Part shown: in pieces, positions 33,309 through 43,814 of the stretch
Position numbering within the stretch: position 1 is the stretch's first letter
How the letters are laid out: each line of letters opens with the position of its first letter
Origin: Cylicocyclus nassatus
Lineage: Eukaryota; Nematoda; Chromadorea; Rhabditida; Strongylidae
Direction of reading: 5' to 3'
Assembly (NCBI GenBank): GCA_958299035.1
Contig: CATQJL010000316.1
Span: 49,473,585 to 49,537,584 of the forward strand
Length of the DNA: 64,000 nucleotides
The notes under the pieces: generated by a model
Told to the model about the DNA's origin: nothing
What the model saw: the letters and a program-made list of their open reading frames with translations, nothing else
The model's database searches: none
Made by a program: the position numbers and the translations under genes

Positions 33309-36300
33309 CATTTTCAAAAACGCTTACACCACTAGAAAGCTTAGAAAACATGTGAAAGATTGTATGATGGAACAGCGTGCGTGAAAAGCCTGCTACAAAG
33401 TTTTCCCGACTTTTCAAGAATTTTTGTGATCGGCCTATTTCCCAATGGTGTTGTATGCTGAAATTTCACACCGCAGTCCTACAGTAATGAAGGGAGATCG
33501 AAGATTCGCTTCATCTGCAAATATGAGAAGCCAGCTCTATTGTTACTCAAAGATCAGCAAAAGGAGAAGCAAGTGAATTATCAGCCATCAAGCAGTGTGC
33601 ACAACGACATCCTTATGTATTCAGAGCAATACAATTTTTACTTACTTTCAACAGATAGCGGTGCTTCTCTACTCCCCAATCAAAGTAACAGATTGCGTCC
33701 ATGATACTTCCCTAACAAGCAGCATTTGTTTAATTCTTTGGACTTTAAGGGGATAAAAACACTGTATAAGAATTGTACCGCAGAGCAGTAAACTGCGTAG
33801 AAATTTTTGATCACTATCTGTTTGTTACACTTAGTTCAAAATGGTAAATTTTTTCTACTAGGCAGGAAATGGTCGAAGCTTAACCCAGCCGTTCCAAGCA
33901 AGTTATAATTCGGGATCGCCTTGAAACGCTAACCTCAAATATACGCCTTCGATAAACAATGCACATATCATTCTTTATCCATCATTCCTTGTTGGTGCTA
34001 CTGTCCTATGAACTTAGATTCCAGCAATGTGAAGATTCTGTGCTCCGATCGCTAGCTTGCCCACAGGCGGGAATTCAAATAGCAATTCTTGTAAGAGGAA
34101 AATAACAAAATAGGCTCGTTTTCAATGCACAAGTAACGATATGGCACCAAATTCGCTGTGTAGTTGGAGGACCATGAGCACAAAAAAAGTATGAAGAATT
34201 ATGAGAAACTTATGTGAGTTTAAAAAATGGTAAGTGTTTTTCGAAATTAGGTGGCTCCCGCGCCACCTGGGAGCCACCTGGGGTGGCTCCCTGCTTCCCT
34301 TCACATAATTTCCCGGATTTCTTCACATAAATGTGGTCTAGGTCGAGAGTATTACTATATGTTCAAATCCGCTTCCAAAACCGCCAAGGCACCGCTTCGA
34401 TACAGCCCCAAATAGGGTTCACAGCGTTATGATCGGGCTCGGAAAGCGCGCTCCAATCGCAATCGGTTATTGTAAATTGTAAAGTTTCGCAGCTGACTAA
34501 TAAATGAGTAGTATCTTAGATATATAAACGTCAAAGTTTGTGCGAATCTTGACCCTATGTTTTTTTATAGATTCCTTTGCGGATGAACCCATTGAGCTGA
34601 AACCTTGATGACCCGGGCTGGACCAGGAAAACCAGGTAGTACTACTACAATAAGCGCTGAGGCCGCTCATCTTATTATTTGTGTATATCTGTTTGTCAGG
34701 GACTTACGGGGGTCAAAAATAGGGTCAAAGGGGAAGTCGCAAGAAATTTTGGCTTCAAAGGGGATATCGTTTCAAAATTCTGAAACGCCACCTCCTGCCG
34801 GGCCCTGGTTTGAACGTTCGAACTGCCGAGTATTCTGTAGCGCATAATTCACATAAGTCACGAAAAACGTTTCAAAAACAACTCGAAAGTTCGACCTTCT
34901 CTGAATCTTGGCATCAGAACTTGATATTGATTTGGTGTTCAAGCGTTGCCCAAGATGGTATGATCTTTATTGATGCTGACGTTTCGGCGTCCTCGCCTTC
35001 GTCAGAGCGTCCTGGAAATCAAAAACTACTCATGACGTATCCCCTCAAACGCCGCATCTGACCTCAGAAATCCATTCAAGAGATATTTTGTTTTGGTATT
35101 AATAATGTTGATTGTGTTTGAGACCAAAGCGAATGGAAATCAACATGAAAAAGTACTCACCATAATACAGTGATTGTTAGAGCCAAGGCCACCTATGGGA
35201 GACTAATGATAGCCACTGATTGTAACGCGCATATTTATGCTAAGAGGGTCCGCCAACGCAAACCTCATTCCTCCTGTAGATCAAATTTACATAAGGTTTG
35301 GTAGGAGGCAAGCTCTTGAGTCACTGTTATACACTCGTCTTTGCGGTATAATTTTGGTTTTTAGCCATTATCCAAAACGCTTCAAGAGTTTTGCGTGCTA
35401 CAATTTCCGGTTTTCAAAAACACTTGTTTGGGTTTTCAGTGATTGTGCTTCTTCCTTTTAGTAGGATACTAGTCACTGTAATCATGCGATTTCAAACTGC
35501 CTTGTAATGAATTATATTCGCTGGAATATAATTCAGAGTCGGATAATTTCACAGATTCAAACGCTGTAACTCCTTCCCAATAGTCGTTTGGCGGATAGTA
35601 AATAATGTTGAAATCAGCGATTTCTCCTATCTTCGGAAGTTACAGATTAAACCACGATTTGTTGATTTTCATTGCGCCAAAAATTCGCAATTTTTCAAGT
35701 TTTTCGCTTATTTATCTAAAAATAAAATTAAGGAATATATATTCAATAAACGCTCTTAAAAGAGCGCGAAGAACTCTTTCAAATTGGTATATGACTTGCT
35801 TTATAACTTTAAGCTATGAAAGCGCAGGACTGCGAGATAAAAAAAACCCTTTCGAGTTCTTAGAGGCGCCATGCCAAGCGTTGTGGGAGAGGAGCGTTAA
35901 AGCGTTGCCAAAATAATAGGGGAGGGTCGCTTATGTAAGTGACGCTCAAGTTGCAATCTGCTTGCTGTTGCTCGAAACAAAAAATCCCAAAATGTAATGA
36001 AATTTAAGCTGTCCCATCTTTCATCGTTCACCTTAATATAAATTCGGGAAAATCGTTAATGGATTTTTCGAACCATTTTTAACGCTGACAGCAATTAACT
36101 CGGTACGCTTTGATACAGGTTGGAGATTTTGAAATTTGTTTGAATTGTGCACATGGATAACAAATGATTACAACGATTATATTTTTATGGCACTTTTTTT
36201 CAGCCTAAGGAAATATTTCAAGCTGTAAAACGCACATCTCCGACCGTAAATGATTTGCTACCAGCCATAAAATTTCGCTTTTGAAAACATGGTTTGAATC

Positions 36301-36604
36301 CTTGAAACAAATTGTTCTTTGTCTTTGAACAGTGCTAGCTATGTCATTGGTGCCCCCTTCGTTATAAGTATCAAACCTTAAACACCGAGGAAATGCTAGT
36401 TCGAGAGTGCTTGTCTAACGTTTAGAACTTGGCACAGTTTGAGTCGAGAGTCTTCAAAATAAGTTCCTCTCAATTTTGCAAGATTTCAAAGTTTTCTCGG
36501 CTTTTTGAAGCATTTGACTACTCCTTACTTTTTTTCTGTGAGCTGTCGTTCAACTCTATGATGAATTTCAGAAAAAATCATTAAGAATGGCCAAACATTT
36601 GTGC
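33309..36604. other. No firm gene; scattered repeat scraps
   Basis: AT-rich. GGTGGCTCC-type local palindromes occur at 34245-34290. Near 34975 GACGTTTCGGCGTC...GCCTTCGTCAGAG resembles a string common in invertebrate retroelements. At 35605-35916 an ATG opens 103 codons without other support. Its start overlaps AACTCCTTC...GAAATCAGC, which is reminiscent of the FB foldback module. Confidence 0.4.
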
Positions 36605-37589
36605 CGTTCACACCTGTGCCGCATCACTATCGGCGGAGAGCGCCGGAGAGCAGCGAAGTGCGCCGCACTCCACTAGAGTGCGGCGGAATCCGCGTTGCAT
36701 CGCCGTACCTTGTCAGAATAGACGTATTCTAATTCCAAGGACATTGCTCGACTCAGCTTGGCGAGCATCATCCGGTGTATAGATGTGCCGCAATCTGTCG
36801 GGGTAGAAGGTATATTGTTATCAGTAGGTTTTCGCTCAGGTTTGCAGATTTTCTTGGTTGGATTGTCCTGTGTGCTGATACTAATAATGATTTGCTGCCG
36901 ATGGCACATCGTGGGAATACTCTAGGAGCATGGTAGCGAGTCACTCTGATGGGTTTCTGAAATCAGCTCAAGGTACAATACCGCTTGCTGAATCTGCAAA
37001 ATTTCAATGAACGTCGCGAAAATCCGAAAGTTTCACGAAAGTTTGCGACTTACTCGGAATCCCGCGTCATTCCAGGAGTTTCGCGAAATCACCGCGGATT
37101 AATGGGAATCACGCAAATTACGCGGCACCATAACTTCCTTCCGAATTAATATAATCTGAGTCTGGTAGCAACTTCGCGTTCAACTCGTCAAGGCAAATCT
37201 TTTGATGTGCGGCATGCCCTCGATATTCCGCTTCCATTTTTCAAAATTTTCTGCGAATTTCCTTTCGCATAGATGTAACACTACATTAGCGCTTATCCAA
37301 CACAAAAAACTCCATTAAGTACTATTTGATAGTGCCGTTCTTGTCGGTTATCGTGCGCTAATGTAGCCGCAAACTTTCTTCCAAAAAAGACAGAAGCGTT
37401 GATAAATTCTGGAAAAATCACGCGTCTCCAAATTCTGCTCGCCGTAACTTTCTTCGGAATTAATCTATTCCGAATCAGAAAAAGGGTTGTGCTCAGCTCA
37501 TCAAGGTAAATTTTTCGATATACAGCACATCCCTTATAATCCAATTTCAGTATTCTTGAATTTTTCTGCGGACCTCTCTTCGCAGAGGT

Positions 37590-37870
37590 GTAAAGCAGCG
37601 CGCATTGTCCATTATAGTCTACAGCAAGAACCGTTTGATAGTACTTTTTTTTGCAAATTGTAGAGCGCCAAAAAGTAGCCGTAGGCCCCTTTCCAAGGAA
37701 GATAGAGGGGTTGGAGAACTGTGGAAAAATCTTGTATTGTCAAATTCTATTCATAGCATTAGAATACAAAGCTATCTTGCTAAGCAAATGTGAATTTCGT
37801 AATCAGCAGGTCTGATAACCCCTATGAGCAAGTTCCACAGAACTTCGAGTTACTCGATTTTTTTCTCGTT
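37590..37870 (+). repeat. Dispersed repeat R, copy 1
   Basis: This lies in the spacer of the palindrome. It aligns by eye, at roughly 60-65%, with 57690-57990 and 61585-61900. Conserved strings are CCTTTCCAAGG...GAGGGGTTG...GGAAAAATCTTGT, then AGCTATCTTGC, then a GG(C/T)C(A/T)GAT(T/A)ACTTCTATAAGC-like block. A short part also matches 43200-43310. Confidence 0.5.
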
Positions 37871-38248
37871 TCACGCTCGTCAGTGGGTTTTGGTCAAAAT
37901 GTTAATGTCTTGGTTTGAAAGGAAACTCCTTCATAGAGGTTTTAGAACACGCTGTTTATGAAAATCGTGGTCTCTGTCGAATACAGAGTCTTTTTGCAGA
38001 GATATGGTGAGGTAACCGTAACGGAGTTACGAAAGCTCGTAATTTCGCACGCACCTATTGCGTACCTGTCAGAAAACTTGCCTGCCTTCTTTTGAAAGTT
38101 AAAGTTACTAGGAACTGTGCTATCGAATAGCGCATGCCACAGGCTCCAATCTGTAACAGTCGCCGATTTACAAGCCAACGAGAACACGTCATCATGCATT
38201 TTGCCCAAAATGTTAAGATGGCATACTTTGTCGAACTTCCACCTTCAG

Positions 38249-38304
38249 ACCCTGTAGAACCCTAAACCTGTAGAACCCTGTACCCTGTAGACCACCCTGT
38301 AGAA
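38249..38304. repeat. CCTGTAGA short tandem repeat
   Basis: Five imperfect units of CCTGTAGA(AC)CC lie inside the spacer of the large palindrome. Confidence 0.7.
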
Positions 38305-40159
38305 TATGATGGGCAATGCGCGCTGCTTTACACCTCTGCGAAGAGAGGTGCGCAGAAAAATTCAAGAATACTGAAATTGGATTATAAGGGACGTGCTGTA
38401 TATCGAAAAATTTACCTTGATGAGCTGAGCACAACCCTTTTTCTGATTCGGAATAGATTAATTCCGAAGAAAGTTACGGCGAGCAGAATTTGGAGACGCG
38501 TGATTTTTCCAGAATTTACCAACGCTTCTGTCTTTTTTGGAAGAAAGCTTGCGGCTACATTAGCGCACGATAACCGACAAGAACGGCACTATCGAATAGT
38601 ACTTAATGGAGTCTTTTGTGTTGGATATGCGCTGTGTTACATCTATGCGAAAGGAAATTCGCAGAAAATTTTGAGAAAATGGAAGCGGAATATCGAGGGC
38701 ATGCCGCACATCAAAAGATTTGCCTTGACGAGTTGAACGCGAAGTTGCTACCAGACCCAGATTATATTGATTCGAAAGGAAGTTATGGTGCCGCGTAATT
38801 TGCGTGATTCCCATTAATCCGCGGGTGATTTCGCGAAACTCCTGGAATGACGCGGGATTCCGAGTAAGTCGCAAGCTTTCGTGAAACTTTTGGAATTTCG
38901 CGATGTTCATTGAAATTTTGCAGATTCGGTAAGCGGTATTGTAGCGGTATTGTACCTTGAGCTGATTCCAGAAACCCATCAGAGTGACTCGCTACTAGCA
39001 CCTAGAGTATCCCCACGATATGCCATCGGCAGCAAATCATAATTAGTATCAGCACACCGGACAATCCAACCAAGAAAATCTGCAAAACTGAGCGAAAACC
39101 TACTAATAACAATACCTTACAACTATACCTTCTACCCCGACAGATTGCGGCACATCTATACACCGGATGATGCTCGTCAAGCTGAGTCGAACAATGTTCT
39201 TGGAATTAGAATACGTCTATTCTGAAGCAAGATATGGCGATGCAACGCAGATTCAACCGCATCTAGTGGAATCGTACTCTCCGCTAGAATGCGGCGACTT
39301 TTTTGACAAATTATGAGCGGTATTGCGGTTTTTCAGTATTCTTCAGAGTATTTTTTCTTGAGTCTTCACTTTTTAAAAGTTTTGAACACGCAAACGCTCA
39401 AAACACTATTGAAACTATGAAATTTGATTTCGACTATGATTGGGCACTGTTTTCAGAAAGCATGTGAAAATTTGCTTCGGAATATCAAATCTTCATTAAT
39501 GCTTCTACAGCCAAAGACTTAATCAAAAGTATGTTTACCTCCGAGGGCCTTAAGAATCAGGGTAAAGAACGCTTACCAGAAAGAGAAGGAAAAACTGCAT
39601 CGAGTGCGTCCTGGTTGTGCGCCGTCTCCTTGAGGTTTGAGAAGCCAGCTATAGTTGCCAAAAATGCGCTGTGTTGTATTCGTTTATATTAGGTCAAAGT
39701 AATTTCGCTTTATTCAAACGGGCGCCACATTTAATTAAACAAAAAAGTCCAAGAGATCTTGGTAGCATTTGATGTAGCCAAATCCTCTATCTAACAGTAA
39801 TGAAGTTGTTGCAATACAGTCAATGAGCTTTCAGAAAAAACCAAAATCTACAACCCATGCTTTTTGAGCTGTCAAGTTTCACATTTTTCTTTCAAAACTT
39901 TCATATAATTCTCAGAAGGAATTTAGATGGAGATTCGATAGAGCAAACTTTAAATACAGCACAACTTTTTTCTCTTTTTCGTAACTCGCCGTAGTTTTTT
40001 AAAAGATTTCTTAAACAAAACTATTGGATTTTGGCATCCTAAATCAGCCACAATCGCATCAAACATCATAATTATTCGGAGTTTGGGACTACAAAGATGG
40101 TACTATAAATTAGCATTAACCTTACAAAGCAAATGAGAGAGGGTTCGAAATGTGAAATT

Positions 40160-40920
40160 TCGAATCCTCCGAGTCATACCTTCGATACATAGAGCCACGT
40201 ACTCTGGTAACCTTCACTTTGAGGGCTATGAGGGGACACAACCTTCACCTAGGAAAAAACGGAAGTCATTCGGGGCTTCGCCCCGGATGTTATTATAATT
40301 ATATCGGAACGAATGTTAATGAAGCAAATATAGGGAATAATATCTTCAGCTTATCTCAGCGAAACCGAGAATTTGCGTTTTCATAGCCTTTTTTATCTTG
40401 AAAAAAGCTTTCCGTGGGATTTTCGCCAGAATCCAAAACAAAATTTCTTAGTTAACCTCTCACTTAAACAAAATCGAGTTGCAGAAGTTTAGGAAAGCTA
40501 TTGCAGTTAAATAAGAACGAGAAACTGCGCTTAAATTTGCGCAGAGAGTCGCGAACGAAAACGCTGGTCGATCTCGTTAATGAGTGATTTTCAAAGCTTG
40601 GGACGTTGTCAGTTCTCCTCGTCGTGTCATGGCGATGGGAATGATATATAATGTTGCGGGGTTTCGTTGAGACCCCGCGAAGATCTACGACCAGAGCCAA
40701 ATGCCCCGTCGGCTCTGGTCTGTCTCCTTTGCTCGTCTGCGTCTCCGCGCGCTGCGCGCTATCTCGCTATTCCAAACGCGGGGCGCGGGGCATTTGGCTC
40801 TCGTACCCTTTTCTTCTCTGTTTCGAACCCAGATTTAGCAAGCTATATATCATTTTGAAGCTCCTGATCTCTATTTTCACGCTGACAACGTCTCAGAACC
40901 ACATTTTTTGATTTGATCGA
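40160..40920 (+). repeat. Dispersed repeat S, copy 1 (inside the 2.3-kb element)
   Basis: It shares with 62950-63400, in the same order, CATACCTTCGATACATAGAG, GGGGCTTCG-type hairpin DNA, TGCGCAGAGAGT, GAGTGATTTT...GACGTTGTC and CCAAATGCCCC-CGGCTCTG. This copy carries about 65 extra bases with a GGGGTTTCGTTGAGACCCC hairpin. GAGCCAAATGCCCC (40695) pairs with GGGGCATTTGGCTC (40787). The local GC is high, and plus frames here are not supported as genes. Confidence 0.65.
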
Positions 40921-41001
40921 GAAATCTGGCGAAAACTTGTTCTCAAAAATCTCTTGTATTTCTCCTAGTTTAACTATTTTCATGCAGTTTTTTCATGCAT
41001 T

Positions 41002-41256
41002 CTATAGATCTTGCTTCTGTTCATAATGCAGACAACCACCCAGCCTTTGTCTCTTCGATTTGTGGAATTTTTCGCGAAAAATCGTAAAAAGTGCATTTTT
41101 CTTTACCTTGTTACGTTTCAGTGCTTTCGCATCGATTTTTCTCCAGCTTGGGCAATTGTTGCTCAGAGCAATAAGCGCAACAATCCAGACAACGTCCCAG
41201 GAAACAGGAACGTCAATGCGGGGGTAAAAATTTAAAGGACGCATCAAACGCATCAA
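41002..41256 (-). other. Coding-like segment, strand uncertain
   Basis: An 84-codon minus frame (two close ATGs) and a plus-strand segment of 34 codons, bounded by GTTACGTTTCAG and GCGGGG|GTAAAA, overlap. Both are protein-like, and neither is recognised. It sits inside the 2.3-kb mariner-type element and may be a captured exon or decayed transposase. Confidence 0.25.
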
Positions 41257-42030
41257 AAATCAAAACCCGTGTTGCGAATTGCTGGTCCTGAAGCGAAAAC
41301 TTGCACTTTGAAAAGCCGCCAAATGAAAGATTTCAAGCCTCATTGCAGCGTTTTTATCCGGTTTTCAGCAGTTTCTTTAGCTTTCTACGTCTGTTTTATG
41401 TCACTTTCTCTTCTCTGATCATCTTCAAACAACCTTCACTATTTCTGACGTTAGATGTTCAAACAACCTTCACTTTTGACGCCGTGTTTCTAGGCTATCG
41501 AAGGTATGCTCCGAGTACAGCCTGGAGCTCGTTGAAAAAAATGAGTTATGATGATTTAATTCCCGAAAACTAAACGAATCGGAAACAAAAAACACCCTCT
41601 AGGCAGAGAAGAAAATGTTGCATCGAATAATGCTCGAGCTGCTCTTCCTTTGATGTTCTACGAGGATTTAGCTGTCCAAGTATGGAAATCGGTACCATCA
41701 GTTATAATTCTGATAAAAATATATGACAACCAATGGAAAGGAAAAAAAGTTGTTTTGCATTCTGTATGGTTTGCTCTATGAAAAAGCTTGTACTTTTTTG
41801 GAATATTGATATAAAAGATTAGAAAAATTGTGAAACTTGACTATCTCAAAAGTGTAGGTCGTAGATTCTGGTTATTTTCCGAAAGCACATTGACTGCTCT
41901 GAACGTTTCAATTACTGTTTGATAGAGGATGAAATGCTGCATCGAGTGCTTCCAAGATTTCTTGGAAATCTTTGTTCCATCAAATATGGCGCCCGTTTGG
42001 AAAAAGCGAAATCACTTTCGGAATGACCTA

Positions 42031-43107
42031 ATATATTCAGCTTTTACTGAAGAGTTTTCAATAGTCTTAAAAGGAGATAGCTAAAGTAACGATAGTAAAC
42101 ATGGAAAACCTGACGTTGATTCAAGCGATTCAAGAACTTGAGAAGATTTTCTGCATTGAAACTGTCTAGTACACCTGTCTTCAACATGAAGGTGGTAGTT
42201 TGAAAATATGAAAATTCATGTGATGGGTCCCATCGAGATTACCTTCCTTCCAGTTGTCCACCTCAAACAGTTCCAACTAAATCGAAGAAAATTGGCACAG
42301 CTGCCATTCAAGTAGTTTTGCATAAATTGCTTAGTCATACGGAGGTTGCTTATGTACATGGCAGATCATTGTCCTGTCATTGTGTTGGTTGTGAACAGAA
42401 ACAGTAGCCATCTTGTTATGCAAGAAGAATTAGCTTATTTCAGAAACAAGGCAACGACGTTCAAAAACAACCACCACTGCCAGTATCCGGAAACTTCAAA
42501 GTGCTGAAACTTGGTCCAAAGAGGTTATTTAATATATGCTGGGTCAAAAGATTCTTATAATATTTAATAGAGCCTCTTTGTCATGCTTTCGGTAGGCAAG
42601 CGGTAATTCAGAAGGGTTTTATTGAGATAGGGCAACATGCTGTCGTGCGTCTTACCTCTTGCTTGAACATTGCTATAAACAAGACATTTGGTTGGTGGGG
42701 AAGAACTTTGAAATTTTGTATTGTGCGAGATCTTCCTAGAGCATATAAATGACCTTGTTTTGAACCGGTGAGGATGCGCGGATAAACAATCTTTGATATA
42801 GGTTGCGTTCTATCGTATTTCTCGTCAACTTATCGGGGTTGCGCCTAGAATTCGCTAAAAATGTACACCCCCTTCGCTTTCTCTTCGAAAAATAGTATCC
42901 AGCTCGACCCGCTACAGCTATACGCTACAATGAAGTTTACAGCAATTCCAAGCTTGAAAGCAGGTAGGGGACAAGACCCGGCACGAGTCAGTCTTTGAAG
43001 CATGAAAAGAAGTTCCCCCTGGCTGTCAAAAATTTCACATAGTCTCCTTTGGCCCACCTCGGATACTTATCAACTCAGGAGAAAATAGAACAAAAATAGT
43101 CACTAGT
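42031..43107. other. No firm feature
   Basis: AT-rich. A 70-codon minus frame without ATG at 42845-43057 is coding-like (ending EEKAKGVYIFSEF) but unsupported. Confidence 0.4.
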
Positions 43108-43119
43108 TTGCTGAACACT

Positions 43120-43332
43120 ATGCATGAGCAAGAGCTTGGCATTGGAGCGCGATTAGCAAAACGATTCATGAAAAATGAAACAAAGGGAAGGCAGCGATAT
43201 GAAAGTGTCTCTAAGCTCAGGGAGAGATTGTTGATCGGGGATTCTGTCCATAACAGAAAAATTCAAAGTTATTTGAACTTACAAAAATATATGCTCCATT
43301 TGATCTCAAATGGCCGTCTAAAAGCAGATTAA
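43120..43332 (+). CDS. Open frame overlapping dispersed repeat R
   Basis: An ATG opens 70 codons (MHEQELGIGARLAKRFMKNE...). Its second half encodes SVHNRKIQSYL, similar to the SIHSIRIQSYL frame at 37740-37785 in repeat R copy 1. The match at both DNA and protein level suggests a shared mobile origin rather than a host gene. There is no splice or poly(A) support. Confidence 0.2.
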   Translation: MHEQELGIGARLAKRFMKNETKGRQRYESVSKLRERLLIGDSVHNRKIQSYLNLQKYMLHLISNGRLKAD

Positions 43333-43535
43333 ATTGGGAAAGATACTACTTCAGAAAAGTTTTCAAAATTTTTTTACACAATTTTTCCGTCAATAATAAT
43401 CTATGCCTACACATTCAGTGTCGCGCTGCAGACATACAAGTCTTCAACGGTGACTCTGCTTTCAAATAGCGTGCGCTTTCAGCAAGACACAATGGAGCAC
43501 GCCCATCGTGTAATAACCTGTCTATCCACTTTCAG

Positions 43536-43814
43536 AGTGACTTCGTACTATCCGGAAGTTCCGAAACACTTCCAGCAGGTTTCGAGAACTGTGTGGAACT
43601 GCGTCGGAATTGTGCTGCATGGGCCGCTTTCCCTTTCAATGAGGAAAGTCTCGATCTTGAAACAAGATTGGAGAAAAGCCGTTTCACTTTCAAGTATCGG
43701 AGGGAGATGTGCCTCCGTGCTTTCATCTATTTTCTCTCTGTTATTTCGTTCAGAACTAAATTGTCTGTTTCAGGAAGCCTTTGTTTGGTTCCACAGCCAT
43801 CTGTCTTGCGCTAG
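43536..43814 (+). CDS. Candidate exon, Cys-containing (possible ShK-like start)
   Basis: A clear acceptor (TCTATCCACTTTCAG) ends at 43535. The phase-0 frame runs 92 codons (SDFVLSGSSETLPAGFENCV...) to TAG. It contains C-x6-C-x2-W-A (CVELRRNCAAWA), the spacing that opens nematode ShK domains, but the later cysteines of that domain are not in place. A 57-bp intron (43715-43771, GTGCTT...TTTCAG) could trim the end. Another plus frame and a minus frame are open too, so the reading is tentative. Confidence 0.3.
   Translation, partial: SDFVLSGSSETLPAGFENCVELRRNCAAWAAFPFNEESLDLETRLEKSRFTFKYRREMCLRAFIYFLSVISFRTKLSVSGSLCLVPQPSVLR

Larger units (their letters stand above)
36605..39297. mobile_element. 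2.7-kb palindromic element with nearly 1-kb arms
   Basis: From about 36605 to 37609 and from 38311 to 39297 the sequence is inverted with high identity (shared landmarks include AGAATAGACGTATTCTAATT, CCCATTAATCCGCGG and CTCTTCGCAGAGGTGTAAAG), around a 700-bp unique spacer. Each arm carries matching outward-facing open frames (37293-37544 minus, 38377-38736 plus) without ATG. No transposase was recognised. It is best described as a very large foldback element or an inverted duplication. Confidence 0.85.
39690..42030. mobile_element. 2.3-kb mariner-type element with long diverged inverted ends
   Basis: The left end (TAGGTCAAAGTAATTTCGC then ATTCAAACGGGCGCC) and the right end (inverse of TAGGTCATTCCGAAAGTGAT then TCCAAACGGGCGCC) are complementary for over 200 bases, loosening inward to about 330, and each outer edge is TA. 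The TAGGTC(A/G)TTCC start resembles the smaller elements at 25061 and 47231. The interior holds a segment shared with 62950-63400 and open frames at 41002-41573, none recognisable as a transposase. Confidence 0.75.

Noticed and set aside
36605..39297. CRISPR-like or tandem gene cluster interpretation of repeated frames
   Set aside because: The repeats are inverted arms of a single palindrome, without regular spacers.
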